Source: Flavobacteriaceae bacterium (GTDB lineage: Bacteria; Bacteroidota; Bacteroidia; Flavobacteriales; Flavobacteriaceae). From it: 9,771 nucleotides of DNA. Below the pieces are notes generated by a model. The model searched no databases, was not told the origin of the DNA, and saw only the letters and a list, made by a program, of their open reading frames with translations. Numbering within the stretch: position 1 is the first letter of the stretch; every line of letters begins with the position of its first letter. The position numbers and the translations under genes were made by a program. Where the stretch lies: contig WFMU01000121.1 of the NCBI GenBank assembly GCA_015488935.1, forward strand, positions 1 through 9,771. The letters are read 5' to 3'. Of this stretch, positions 1 to 6,721 are shown piece by piece.

Positions 1-117
1 AATATAGAAGATGTGCATTTAAAAATACCAAAAGAAGTAATACCTACTGTAAATCATATTGTAGAAGAAATTAAAGATAAAAATATTTTTTACAACCAAC
101 CAAGTAAAGAAGAATAA
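1..117 (+). CDS. 3' end of an unidentified gene (partial)
   Basis: An open frame enters from the left edge in frame 1 and ends at TAA (115-117), giving the last 38 residues of a protein that starts outside the window. The tail is hydrophilic and charged, contains a short segment of probable helix (VNHIVEEIKDKN) and finishes with Glu-Glu. No signature motif is visible, so I do not assign a family. It is followed after 55 bases by the start of the exported DUF3857-type gene on the same strand. The two could share a transcript, but a TAnnTTTG element in the gap suggests the second gene may also have its own promoter. That this is coding is inferred from the open frame running to a stop just before the next gene. 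The identity is unknown. Confidence 0.6.
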   Translation, partial: NIEDVHLKIPKEVIPTVNHIVEEIKDKNIFYNQPSKEE

Positions 118-143
118 ACCCTATTTATTACAAAAATTAATAA

Positions 144-151
144 TATTTTTG
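144..151 (+). promoter_or_regulatory. Possible -7 promoter element before the DUF3857-type gene
   Basis: TATTTTTG matches the Bacteroidota -7 consensus TAnnTTTG exactly and sits 21 bases before the ATG at 173. No clear TTG is seen at the expected -33 distance and the region is almost pure A/T, so a chance match is possible. Confidence 0.35.
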
Positions 152-172
152 TTTTACAAAACATAAAAAACC

Positions 173-2086
173 ATGAAAAATACTTTTAAAATTATTTTGC
201 TAATCCTATTATTTCTAACACTAGAAGCAAGTTATTCGCAAATAAAAAAATTTGGAGACGTAACGTTAGAAGAATTTAAAACAGAAGACAAGTATAGCGA
301 TTCTGACGCAGTTGTGTTATTTAAAGAAAGAAAAACAGAGCTTACATTTCAAAATATGGAAGGTTGGACTTTGATAACAACTGTACATGAACGTATAAAA
401 ATTAATTCAAAAAAAGGTTATGATAATGCAACTAAAAGGATAAAATATTATCTAGCAAAAAACAAAAATGATGAGTTGATAAGTGTGAAAGCTACCACCT
501 ATAATGTAAAAGGTAAAGAAATAATAAAAACAAAGCTTAAATCAAATGGAGTTTTTAACAAAAAAATAAATGGAAGATGGGGAGAAAAAATTTTTACCAT
601 GCCAAATGTAAAAGAAAATTCTATCATAGAATGGAAATATACTATTCGATCCAATTATTTTTATGTAATAGATGATGTTATTTTTCAGTATGATATTCCC
701 ATAAAATATTTTAAAGCAAAAATTAATATTTTGGATCATTTAAAATTCAAATATTGGTTTACCAATAGACTGCATGCGGTAGTTAGTACCAAAAATGGAC
801 TTGAAGTTGAAATTGAAGATGTGCCAGCATTAAAGACAGAACCTTTTGTAAAAAATATTAATTTGCATAGAGCAAAGGTCGTTTTTGAAGTATTTGCATC
901 CAACTTTCCACACGATACATATATAGAGTACTCTAAAACATGGAAAGATGTAACAAAAACAATTTATAATGATAATAGGTTTGGAAAACAATTAAAAAAA
1001 TCGAAGTATTATCAGTCTTATATTGTAGATATATTAAAAGATTGTAAAACAAAAAAAGATTCTGTATTAGCAATATATAATTTTGTAAAACACAAAGTAA
1101 AATGGAACAGAGTTAGTAGTAAATTTACAAGTAAAGGTGTTAAAAAAGCGTTTAAAGAAGGAAGTGGAAATGCAGCAGAAATTAACTTGATGTTAACTTC
1201 AATGCTCCAAAAAATAGGTTTAAAGGCAAATCCGATTGTATTAGGAACAAGAAATTATACAGAGCCATATTACCCAACCATTGTAGGATTTAATTATGTA
1301 ATCTGTGGAGTTGAAATGGATAACGATATATTTTTACTCGATGCAACAGAAAAATATGGAAATATAGACGTTTTGCCACTAAGAGCCATAAATGGATTAG
1401 GACGAATGTTGAGAAAATCTGGAGGATCGACATTTATTAATCTAATGCCAAAAAAGGTAGCAGTAACGAAGAAAAATTTGAATATTAAAATAGACAAAAC
1501 AGGAAAAATAACAGGAAATCTTAGAGTGTTAAAAACGGGGTTAGAAGGAATGCGAAGCAGGAAAAAATTAAATGCTTTATATGAAGATGTACTTATATCT
1601 CATCTAGAAAGACAATATAAACCTATCGAAATAGAGAAAGTAAAACTCATGAATAAAAATAATTTAGATAAAGCATTTATAGTTTCGTCCAAGTTTAAAT
1701 ATCCTGAGAATATAGAAAAAATGGAAGATAAAATAATATTTTCGCCATTATTTTTTCTGCAAAAAAAAGAAACTGATCTTAAGTCAGATACAAGAAAATA
1801 TCCAATAGATTTAGGAATGGCATTTAAAGAAGTAATACACGTTTCTATAACTTTACCAGAAGGTTATAAGGTAAAAAGTATACCAAAAGAAATAGTATAT
1901 AGTTTAGAGAATAAGCAAGGATTATTTTCATATTCTATAGTAGAAAACAACCATAAAATTATTGTAAAAGCTATAACATTTTTAAATGATCCGATTGTTA
2001 AAGTAGAAGATTATAAAAATTTCAAACAGATGATTCTTAAAATAATTCAAACAGAATCCGAACCAATTATACTAATTAAATCATAG
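173..2086 (+). CDS. Exported DUF3857 / transglutaminase-like protein, probably catalytically inactive
   Basis: The 637-residue protein begins with a signal peptide (Lys at 2 and 6, hydrophobic stretch about 7-17, likely cleavage near Ser22-Gln23), so it probably acts in the periplasm or at the envelope. Residues about 50-220 look like a DUF3857 domain (charged beta-rich segments, with IIEWKYTI at 151-158). Residues about 280-400 have the transglutaminase-like fold: GSGNAAEINLML (330-341), then ML..IGLKANPIVLGTR, then FNYVICGV and FLLDAT (387-392). In active relatives the first motif carries Cys and the second His; here Ala334 and Tyr375 stand at those places and only Asp390 remains. This suggests a binding or structural role, not thiol catalysis. 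The C-terminal part (about 430-637) is beta-rich and of unknown function. The ATG at 173 is chosen because it opens the signal peptide. It ends with TAG eight bases before the end of the convergent MutS-like gene, with no obvious terminator hairpin between. Proteins of this type are common in Bacteroidota but their role is poorly known. Confidence 0.85.
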   Translation: MKNTFKIILLILLFLTLEASYSQIKKFGDVTLEEFKTEDKYSDSDAVVLFKERKTELTFQNMEGWTLITTVHERIKINSKKGYDNATKRIKYYLAKNKNDELISVKATTYNVKGKEIIKTKLKSNGVFNKKINGRWGEKIFTMPNVKENSIIEWKYTIRSNYFYVIDDVIFQYDIPIKYFKAKINILDHLKFKYWFTNRLHAVVSTKNGLEVEIEDVPALKTEPFVKNINLHRAKVVFEVFASNFPHDTYIEYSKTWKDVTKTIYNDNRFGKQLKKSKYYQSYIVDILKDCKTKKDSVLAIYNFVKHKVKWNRVSSKFTSKGVKKAFKEGSGNAAEINLMLTSMLQKIGLKANPIVLGTRNYTEPYYPTIVGFNYVICGVEMDNDIFLLDATEKYGNIDVLPLRAINGLGRMLRKSGGSTFINLMPKKVAVTKKNLNIKIDKTGKITGNLRVLKTGLEGMRSRKKLNALYEDVLISHLERQYKPIEIEKVKLMNKNNLDKAFIVSSKFKYPENIEKMEDKIIFSPLFFLQKKETDLKSDTRKYPIDLGMAFKEVIHVSITLPEGYKVKSIPKEIVYSLENKQGLFSYSIVENNHKIIVKAITFLNDPIVKVEDYKNFKQMILKIIQTESEPIILIKS

Positions 2087-2094
2087 AATAAATA

Positions 2095-3150
2095 TTAAAC
2101 AATCTCCATTTTTTTCAATAAAAAAGAAGCATTCATGTTTTGGCAAATACCAGTTTTAAAAGTATAATCAAAATGGAGTTCGTCATTAATAATTTCGGCA
2201 TCAAAATAATAATTTTTTACTTGTGGTAATTCATTGGTAATTTCGCAAAGACTTAAATCGTGTGTGGCAATAATTCCAGTAGAATTAGATTTAACCAATT
2301 TTTCTACAAATTTTCTAGAACCAATAGCTTTGTCTTTACTATTTGTACCTTTTAGGATTTCATCTAAAATAATAAAGTATTTTTTTGTTGCAGTTTCTGG
2401 GTTAATTTCATCGATAATAAATTTAAGACGTTTTAATTCCGAAAAGAAATACGATTCGTCATCTGTTAAAGAGTCGCTAGTGCGCATACTTGTAATTAAA
2501 TGAATAGGAGCATACTCAAAATGAGTAGCACAAACAGGTAAACCTACATTAGCCATAACAATACTTAAAGAAACAGTACGTAAAAACGTACTTTTTCCAG
2601 CCATATTAGCACCAGTAATAATAAAAAACTCATGGCTATTAATAGAAAAATCATTATCAATTCTTTTAGTTTCGTTTAATAATGGATGTCCAAGTTGTTT
2701 GGCTTTAATCGTAAAATTGGTATCTGTTAAAATAGGAAAAGTATGTTTAGGATAATTAAAAACATAATTAGCCAAAGAATTTTGTGCATCAAAAAAAGCA
2801 ATAACTTCAAACCAATTTTCTACTTGATGATGGTAGTTTTTAATCCATTGTTCAACTTTATAGGTTTGTTTTAAATCCCAAAGAGCAAAACCGTTACCGA
2901 AAATTCCGAAAATGATATTATTGCGTTGGTCAAGAGCATCTAAAGCTTTAGAAAAATCATTAAAAATAGTAGAAGCTTTTTTGTTTTCTGTTTTAATTTG
3001 TTGTTGTTTCTTTATTAAAATTTCCGAAGTAAAGTTTTCACTTTCAATCTGTAATAATAATTGATGGTACTGTTTGAAAGTATCTTTAGCTTGATTTGCG
3101 TTTATATAGATAGAATTAATCTTTTTAAGATAAAGTCCAGTTATACCCAA
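2095..3150 (-). CDS. C-terminal half of the split MutS-like protein (ATPase part)
   Basis: The frame continues after the stop and encodes the MutS-family ATPase. In the numbering of the 351-residue fragment it contains Walker A GANMAGKST (180-188), the MutS-type signature region LTDDESYFFSELKRL (228-242), Walker B ending in ILDE (261-264) with KGTNSKDKA (267-275), and the switch motif ATHDLSL (295-301). All key residues look intact, which argues that the nonsense change is recent. The only start near its 5' end is TTG at 3148-3150, with no recognisable ribosome site; the first in-frame ATG is inside Walker A. Independent translation therefore seems unlikely unless ribosomes reinitiate after the TAG 12 bases upstream. 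Confidence 0.45.
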   Translation of the reverse strand: MGITGLYLKKINSIYINANQAKDTFKQYHQLLLQIESENFTSEILIKKQQQIKTENKKASTIFNDFSKALDALDQRNNIIFGIFGNGFALWDLKQTYKVEQWIKNYHHQVENWFEVIAFFDAQNSLANYVFNYPKHTFPILTDTNFTIKAKQLGHPLLNETKRIDNDFSINSHEFFIITGANMAGKSTFLRTVSLSIVMANVGLPVCATHFEYAPIHLITSMRTSDSLTDDESYFFSELKRLKFIIDEINPETATKKYFIILDEILKGTNSKDKAIGSRKFVEKLVKSNSTGIIATHDLSLCEITNELPQVKNYYFDAEIINDELHFDYTFKTGICQNMNASFLLKKMEIV

Positions 3151-3162
3151 ACCAATAAAAAA

Positions 3163-3165
3163 CTA
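3163..3165 (-). other. In-frame amber codon splitting the MutS-like gene
   Basis: The - strand reads ACT TAG TTT TTT ATT GGT TTG GGT: the frame before and after the TAG is the same, and the residues on both sides (GFSYTIT and FFIGLGITGLYLKK) together form one continuous membrane helix ending in a Lys pair. A single base change from TTG, TGG, TCG, CAG, TAT or TAC would restore the protein. TAG also serves as the natural stop of the DUF3857-type gene (2084-2086), so a recoded TAG is not indicated. Confidence 0.85.
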
Positions 3166-3876
3166 AGTAATAGTGTAACTAAAACCAATATATTCAATGT
3201 AGTTTAAGCCGAATAGTACCATAGAAATCCCAAAAAATAAAGTGGGCAAAAAAGCCATAAATTTTGGTAAAAAAGAAGTGTGATTATTTAGCCAATTTAC
3301 AATACTATCGGCTTTAGTTTCGACATTAACTAAGCTAGCAGTTGCGCTAAAATTTTGCCGCCATTTAGGTTTGTTTGCTAGTTCAGCAAGGGATTCTTGT
3401 TTTAGCTTAATGTTGTCAATAGTATTAGAAGTAATAATTTCGGCTAATTTATCTTTCCCAGACAAAATAGAAGTTCGGTTGAGGTATTGAAAAAAAGAGC
3501 CATTACCAAATAAATCAATATCGTAACTAAAAGCATGCGTTGGACTCAAGTACTCACTACCTAAATCTAAATCAGATTTATCCTGATTAAAAACGTTTAT
3601 TTCAGTATTATTGATTTTTAGTAAAGCTTGAATTTTATTTTTTTTATGCTGTAAATCGGTATGTTTAGAAACTAAAAACAAGAAAAAGGCTATACCAAAA
3701 ATAAAAATAAGCATCATTGCTTTAGCGTTTCCAAAAAAGAAATAAACGCCAAAGATAATAGCAATAAAGACGGCAAGTCTAAACATGCTAGAAAAGGTTA
3801 GTTTTTTCTTAATTTGTGCTAATTCAGTTTCAAAACGAAGTTTCTCCGTTTTATAAAAATTTAAAGGATTTTGCAT
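3163..3876 (-). CDS. N-terminal half of the split MutS-like protein (membrane and core part)
   Basis: This is what would be translated from the ATG if the TAG at 3163-3165 is real: 237 residues. A coiled, charged N terminus (about 10-26) leads to two hydrophobic helices (about 32-49 and 54-70), a cytoplasmic stretch with the MutS core-like motif DLFGNGSFFQYLNRTS (121-136) followed by GKDKLAEII (140-148), and a third hydrophobic helix (about 207-224). The product ends in the middle of the next membrane segment (SYTIT-stop). It lacks the whole ATPase, so a stable product would at most be a membrane-bound fragment without catalysis. Confidence 0.55.
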   Translation of the reverse strand: MQNPLNFYKTEKLRFETELAQIKKKLTFSSMFRLAVFIAIIFGVYFFFGNAKAMMLIFIFGIAFFLFLVSKHTDLQHKKNKIQALLKINNTEINVFNQDKSDLDLGSEYLSPTHAFSYDIDLFGNGSFFQYLNRTSILSGKDKLAEIITSNTIDNIKLKQESLAELANKPKWRQNFSATASLVNVETKADSIVNWLNNHTSFLPKFMAFLPTLFFGISMVLFGLNYIEYIGFSYTIT

Positions 3877-3879
3877 ATA

Positions 3880-4404
3880 TTATTTTTTATAACCTATTTT
3901 GTTTCTTGGTTTTTCTTTTTTTTCAATGAGTTCATCAAGGTAACTAAACACAAGTTCGATATTTTTACTGTGATTAGAAAGTTTCTTTTTAATATCTTCA
4001 ATTTCTAATTTAATATTTAAATTGTCTGTAAAAGCTTCTCTCATTTTAGAGAATAATCGCATAATTTTAATATTAACTTCTATCGATTTATTACTGTGTA
4101 ATACACTTGATAGCATCGCAACACCTTGTTCTGTAAAAGCATAAGGTAAATGCCGTAATCCCATTTTATCCTTAGAATTGGAGGTGACAAATTGGCTCCT
4201 CCAATTTTTCAACTCTGTATCCGTAAGCGTAAACATAAAGTCGTTAGGAAACCGTTTAAGATTTCTCTTTACTTGCCTTTTTAGGTATTTGGTTTCTACA
4301 CCATACAGCAAAGCTAGATCTTTATCAAGCATTACTTTCTGATTTCTAATAAAATAGATTTTACTTACAATAATCTTGTCTGTACTTATAATTTCTTTTT
4401 TCAT
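3880..4404 (-). CDS. ORF6N-domain protein (phage-antirepressor-like DNA-binding family)
   Basis: The 174-residue product shows the ORF6N domain over residues about 7-95: KIYFIRNQKVMLDKDLALLYGVETKYLKRQVKRN, then a FP.DFMF.LT..E...WRSQFVTS stretch, then the highly typical LPYAFTEQGVAMLSSVL. After this comes a coiled-coil-like tail (about 115-160) ending in RNKIGYKK, also typical. ORF6N domains are related to KilA-N/Bro domains of phages; the Bacteroidota stand-alone versions are often found in accessory positions and have no established role, though DNA binding is expected. The ATG at 4402-4404 fits the domain start and sits just downstream of a TAGATTTG element. The stop lies 3 bases before the ATG of the MutS-like gene, so the two are probably co-transcribed and perhaps translationally coupled. 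Mobility of this gene is inference; there are no flanking repeats or integrase here. Confidence 0.9.
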   Translation of the reverse strand: MKKEIISTDKIIVSKIYFIRNQKVMLDKDLALLYGVETKYLKRQVKRNLKRFPNDFMFTLTDTELKNWRSQFVTSNSKDKMGLRHLPYAFTEQGVAMLSSVLHSNKSIEVNIKIMRLFSKMREAFTDNLNIKLEIEDIKKKLSNHSKNIELVFSYLDELIEKKEKPRNKIGYKK

Positions 4405-4422
4405 AGCATATAAAATTTAATG

Positions 4423-4430
4423 CAAATCTA
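4423..4430 (-). promoter_or_regulatory. Probable -7 promoter element of the ORF6N/MutS-like pair
   Basis: On the - strand TAGATTTG is an exact match to the Bacteroidota TAnnTTTG element, 18 bases upstream of the ORF6N ATG, implying a very short leader of about 12 bases. A good TTG at -33 is not visible. It lies 11 bases from the + strand element of the divergent regulator gene, so the two promoters share their control region. Confidence 0.5.
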
Positions 4431-4441
4431 ATAAATATAGT

Positions 4442-4449
4442 TAACTTTG
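4442..4449 (+). promoter_or_regulatory. Probable -7 promoter element of the ModE-like regulator gene
   Basis: TAACTTTG fits TAnnTTTG exactly. Its G is only 8 bases before the ATG at 4458, so transcription would begin within a few bases of the start codon, giving a leaderless or nearly leaderless message. The -33 position (around 4421) has no clear TTG, so the call rests on the -7 element and its place in the short divergent gap. Confidence 0.45.
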
Positions 4450-4457
4450 TAAGGCAG

Positions 4458-4784
4458 ATGAAGAATAAATACAACATATCGTATCGTTTTTGGATAACAC
4501 ATAACGAAGAACCATTTTTAGGAAAAGGAAGAATAGAATTATTAAAAATACAAGAATTAGGATCTTTAAAAAAGGCATCCGAGGCATTAAAAATGTCCTA
4601 TCGGAAAGCGTATTATAGTATCAGTCATATAAATAAAGTATGCGATAAACCAGTGGTAATTATTAAGCGTGGTGGTAAAAACGGAGGTTCGTCAGAACTT
4701 ACACCTCATGGAATTGAACTTATTGAGCGGTTTCAAAAACTATCCAAGAAGTTTGATACATTTATTAAAAATAATGCACTATAA
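4458..4784 (+). CDS. ModE-type winged-helix transcriptional regulator (DNA-binding domain only)
   Basis: The 108-residue protein matches the N-terminal DNA-binding domain of ModE: FWITHNEEPFLGKGRIELLK (11-30), the helix-turn-helix GSLKKASEALKMSYRKAYYSI (35-55), and a wing with GGKNGGSSELTPHG (72-85), the counterpart of the glycine-rich wing of ModE/LysR-like proteins. The C-terminal molybdate-binding (Mop) domains of classical ModE are absent; the protein ends after the dimerisation-type helix (86-104). Single-domain ModE-like proteins are common in Bacteroidota, and their effector is unknown. The start is fixed by the conserved domain beginning near residue 9, as the next Met is inside the helix-turn-helix. 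It is followed after 18 bases by the methyltransferase gene, suggesting one transcript, and it may regulate itself and its neighbours through the divergent gap 4405-4457. No molybdenum-transport or cofactor genes are in the window. Confidence 0.88.
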   Translation: MKNKYNISYRFWITHNEEPFLGKGRIELLKIQELGSLKKASEALKMSYRKAYYSISHINKVCDKPVVIIKRGGKNGGSSELTPHGIELIERFQKLSKKFDTFIKNNAL

Positions 4785-4802
4785 AAATTCATAAATTAAG
4801 AA

Positions 4803-5414
4803 ATGTCCTCATTTTACGCTAAATTTTTTGCGAAATTATACGATAAGTTCATGGTTTCATTTGAAGAAAAAATAGTGAAAGATCGACAAAGAATGCTTCA
4901 AAATCTTACTGGAACTGTTTTAGATGTAGGCTCTGGAACAGGCGTAAATTTTGCTCATTTTAATACTAAAGTTCGTGTTATAGCTGTTGAACCTTCAAAA
5001 CCCATGCTAGATAAATCGGTTGAAAAAGTGAAAGGAAAAAATATTACACTAATAAATTTAGATATAAATGACGCAAAACTTCATGAGACAATAAAAGAAA
5101 ATAGTTTAGACGCCATAGTGTCTACTTTAGTTTTATGTACTATTAAGAATCCTGATGTCGCATTAGATAATTTTAAAAAATGGTTAAAACCTGATGGTAA
5201 ACTCCTCATTATTGAGCATATTCATTCCGATAAAAAACGAAAAGCATTTTTTGAAAATCTGTTTAATCCGTTATGGAAAATAATAGGCGAAGGTTGTAAC
5301 CTGAATAGACATACCGATGTATTGATTAAATCTAAAGGGTTTAAACCCTTAGAAGAACATTATTTTACTATCGGTTTACGGATGCATAAAGGTATTTTTA
5401 CCTTAGATAATTGA
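4803..5414 (+). CDS. Class I SAM-dependent methyltransferase (METTL7/UbiE-like)
   Basis: The 203-residue protein is a Rossmann-fold methyltransferase. Motif I is VLDVGSGTGVNF (39-50), the acidic residue that binds the SAM ribose is Glu63 (AVEPSKPML), a second acidic position is Asp87, motif IV-like SLDAIVSTLVLCTIKNP is at 101-117, and LKPDGKLLIIEHI is at 128-140. The C-terminal part PLWKIIGEGCNLNRHT (156-171) followed by GF (179-180) resembles the METTL7/phospholipid-methyltransferase-like branch, where a Gly-Cys-x-Leu-x-Arg stretch is typical. Substrates in that branch include small thiols and lipid-like molecules; nothing here selects one. It is cytoplasmic, with a possibly membrane-associating amphipathic N terminus (FYAKFFAKLYDKFM). 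It sits between the ModE-like regulator (18 bases upstream) and the membrane transporter-like gene (114 bases downstream). The ATG at 4803 gives the usual length. Family assignment is secure; the branch is tentative. Confidence 0.88.
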   Translation: MSSFYAKFFAKLYDKFMVSFEEKIVKDRQRMLQNLTGTVLDVGSGTGVNFAHFNTKVRVIAVEPSKPMLDKSVEKVKGKNITLINLDINDAKLHETIKENSLDAIVSTLVLCTIKNPDVALDNFKKWLKPDGKLLIIEHIHSDKKRKAFFENLFNPLWKIIGEGCNLNRHTDVLIKSKGFKPLEEHYFTIGLRMHKGIFTLDN

Positions 5415-5450
5415 TGTGCTAATTCTAATTTTTTGGTTGAATTTTTTCAA

Positions 5451-5481
5451 TTACAATTTAAAAAAAAAATATGTACATTTG
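5451..5481 (+). promoter_or_regulatory. Probable promoter of the membrane protein/NTPase pair, with an A10 tract in the spacer
   Basis: TACATTTG at 5474-5481 is an exact TAnnTTTG element and is identical to the one before glnN. The best upstream hexamer is TTACAA (5451-5456), 17 bases away but a weak -33 match. The spacer contains ten consecutive A (5460-5469). The ATG at 5529 would follow a leader of roughly 40 bases. Confidence 0.5.
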
Positions 5482-5528
5482 TATAGCGTTATTCATTTTT
5501 GGGAATATCGTTTTTTTAAATATAATTA

Positions 5529-6719
5529 ATGCAAAAAGCATCAGAAATACAAAGTGTAGTATTACATAATAAATGGATAAAAGCTTCGGTTTTAGGAACG
5601 GTGTGGGCAGCTTCTGAAATTGTATTAGGTAGTTTTTTACATAATATACGCATGCCATTTAGCGGAAATGTATTGGTAGGAATAGCCATGATATTATTAA
5701 TAGCAGCAAGTCATATATGGACAGAAAAAGGAGTGATTTGGCGTTCAGGATTAATATGTGCTTTACTAAAAACTATGTCGCCAAGTGCCATAATTTTTGG
5801 TCCAATGGTTGCTATTTTTGCGGAAGGGATGTTACTAGAATTTGCAGTACGAATATTTAAAAGGAAAAATATAGGATATATTGTAGGTGCAGCATTGGCA
5901 ATGTCTTGGAATTTATTCCATAAAATAATAAATATGGTTTTTTATTACGGAATGGGAATAGTTCGAGTATATGAAAAATTAATGAAGTCTGCACAAAAAC
6001 AGTTGCATTGGAATTTTGATGTGGTTTGGGTTCCTTTAGCTACTATGTTAATAATTTATATTGTATTAGGAATACTTGTGGCGTTTATAGGAATACACGT
6101 AGGAAAAAAATTAAAAGATAAAAATTACAATCCAACATTTATTACGGTAAATTCTACGTATAAATCGCCGTTTAAACAAGAGAAAAAAACATTTAACTAT
6201 TCCATATTTTGGTTAGTAGTAAACATTCTATTGCCAATAACTGTATTAATAGTAAAGAACTATATTGCATTTCCAATTTGGATAGTACTAGTAGTATTGT
6301 TGGTAGGTTTTTGGGCTGTACGTTACAAAAGAGCAATGCGCCAAGTGGTAAAACCAAAATTTTGGATATGGTTCATTTTAATAACCATGCTTACTTCGGT
6401 GTTGTTTTCTAATTATCAAGATACCAAAAATGGTATTGATGAAGGAATTCGAATTGGTGTAACCATGAACTTGAGAGCCATATTATTAATAGTGAGTTTT
6501 ACCGTATTAGGAACGGAGTTATACAATCCGAAAATTAGAAATTATCTAATGCAAGGACGTTTTAAACAATTGTCGTTAGCGCTAGAATTATCATTAGAAA
6601 GTTTACCAAGTACCATTGCAAATATACCAGATTTTAAAACCATATTAAAAACACCAACTATTGTATTCTATCAGTTAATATGGCAAGCAAATGAAAGATT
6701 AAAAAAAATACAGACCTAA
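5529..6719 (+). CDS. Polytopic membrane protein resembling an ECF transporter S component fused to a T component
   Basis: This is a 396-residue integral membrane protein. The first part (about 1-195) has five to six hydrophobic segments (about 18-37, 47-64, 69-81, 84-108, 115-140, 165-190) with SEIVLGSFLHNIRMPFSGN (29-47) after the first helix, a layout like substrate-binding S components of energy-coupling-factor transporters. A hydrophilic linker (about 192-222) follows, then helices at about 224-243, 246-263 and 277-294. After that comes a cytoplasmic-looking region (about 300-396) with GIRIGVTMNLRAILL (306-320), TVLGTELYNP (325-334) and LALELSLESLP (350-360), which recalls the coupling-helix region of EcfT/CbiQ proteins. 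The S-T fusion reading is inference from topology and motif style; the plain alternative is an uncharacterised multi-pass membrane protein. It overlaps nearly end to start with the NTPase gene (2-base gap), so the two very likely form a functional pair. No substrate can be deduced. Confidence 0.6.
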   Translation: MQKASEIQSVVLHNKWIKASVLGTVWAASEIVLGSFLHNIRMPFSGNVLVGIAMILLIAASHIWTEKGVIWRSGLICALLKTMSPSAIIFGPMVAIFAEGMLLEFAVRIFKRKNIGYIVGAALAMSWNLFHKIINMVFYYGMGIVRVYEKLMKSAQKQLHWNFDVVWVPLATMLIIYIVLGILVAFIGIHVGKKLKDKNYNPTFITVNSTYKSPFKQEKKTFNYSIFWLVVNILLPITVLIVKNYIAFPIWIVLVVLLVGFWAVRYKRAMRQVVKPKFWIWFILITMLTSVLFSNYQDTKNGIDEGIRIGVTMNLRAILLIVSFTVLGTELYNPKIRNYLMQGRFKQLSLALELSLESLPSTIANIPDFKTILKTPTIVFYQLIWQANERLKKIQT

Positions 6720-6721
6720 AA

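Larger units (their letters stand above)
2095..3876 (-). pseudogene. MutS-related membrane ATPase gene interrupted by one in-frame TAG
   Basis: Read on the - strand from ATG 3874-3876, this frame encodes 593 residues plus one internal stop, matching the roughly 590-residue MutS-related proteins I know from flavobacteria. The two halves (3876-3163 and 3162-2095) are in the same reading frame, so no indel is needed; only codon 238 (TAG, 3163-3165) breaks it. The N half holds a membrane hairpin (about 32-49 and 54-70) and a MutS core-like segment (DLFGNGSFFQYLNRTS, about 121-136). The break falls within a second membrane hairpin (about 207-250). The C half carries a complete MutS-type ATPase. 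Family members of this kind lack the mismatch-recognition domain, and their function is unknown. It lies 3 bases downstream of the ORF6N gene and is probably co-transcribed with it. The call is a pseudogene by a recent nonsense mutation, with sequencing error or stop readthrough as alternatives. Confidence 0.75.

Noticed and set aside
2234..2503. 89-codon open frame on the + strand inside the MutS-like gene
   Set aside because: It is the antisense of the conserved MutS ATPase motifs and has no promoter or known motif of its own.
2084..3165. TAG recoded as a sense codon in this organism
   Set aside because: The DUF3857-type gene ends naturally at TAG (2084-2086) directly before the convergent gene, and no other gene in the window has an internal TAG.
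3150..3176. Frameshift as the cause of the split MutS-like gene, given the T6 run after the stop
   Set aside because: Both halves are in the same phase (start positions 3876 and 3150 differ by a multiple of three), so only the TAG codon interrupts the frame; an indel in the T run would break it.
4458..4784. LysR-family regulator
   Set aside because: The domain resembles the LysR N terminus, but the FW....P.LG.GR start and the GG.NGG wing fit ModE, and no LysR effector domain follows.
5458..5658. 66-codon open frame on the - strand over the membrane protein gene start
   Set aside because: It overlaps the promoter and the coding start of the + strand gene, and its hydrophobic translation is the expected complement of a membrane-protein gene in AT-rich DNA.
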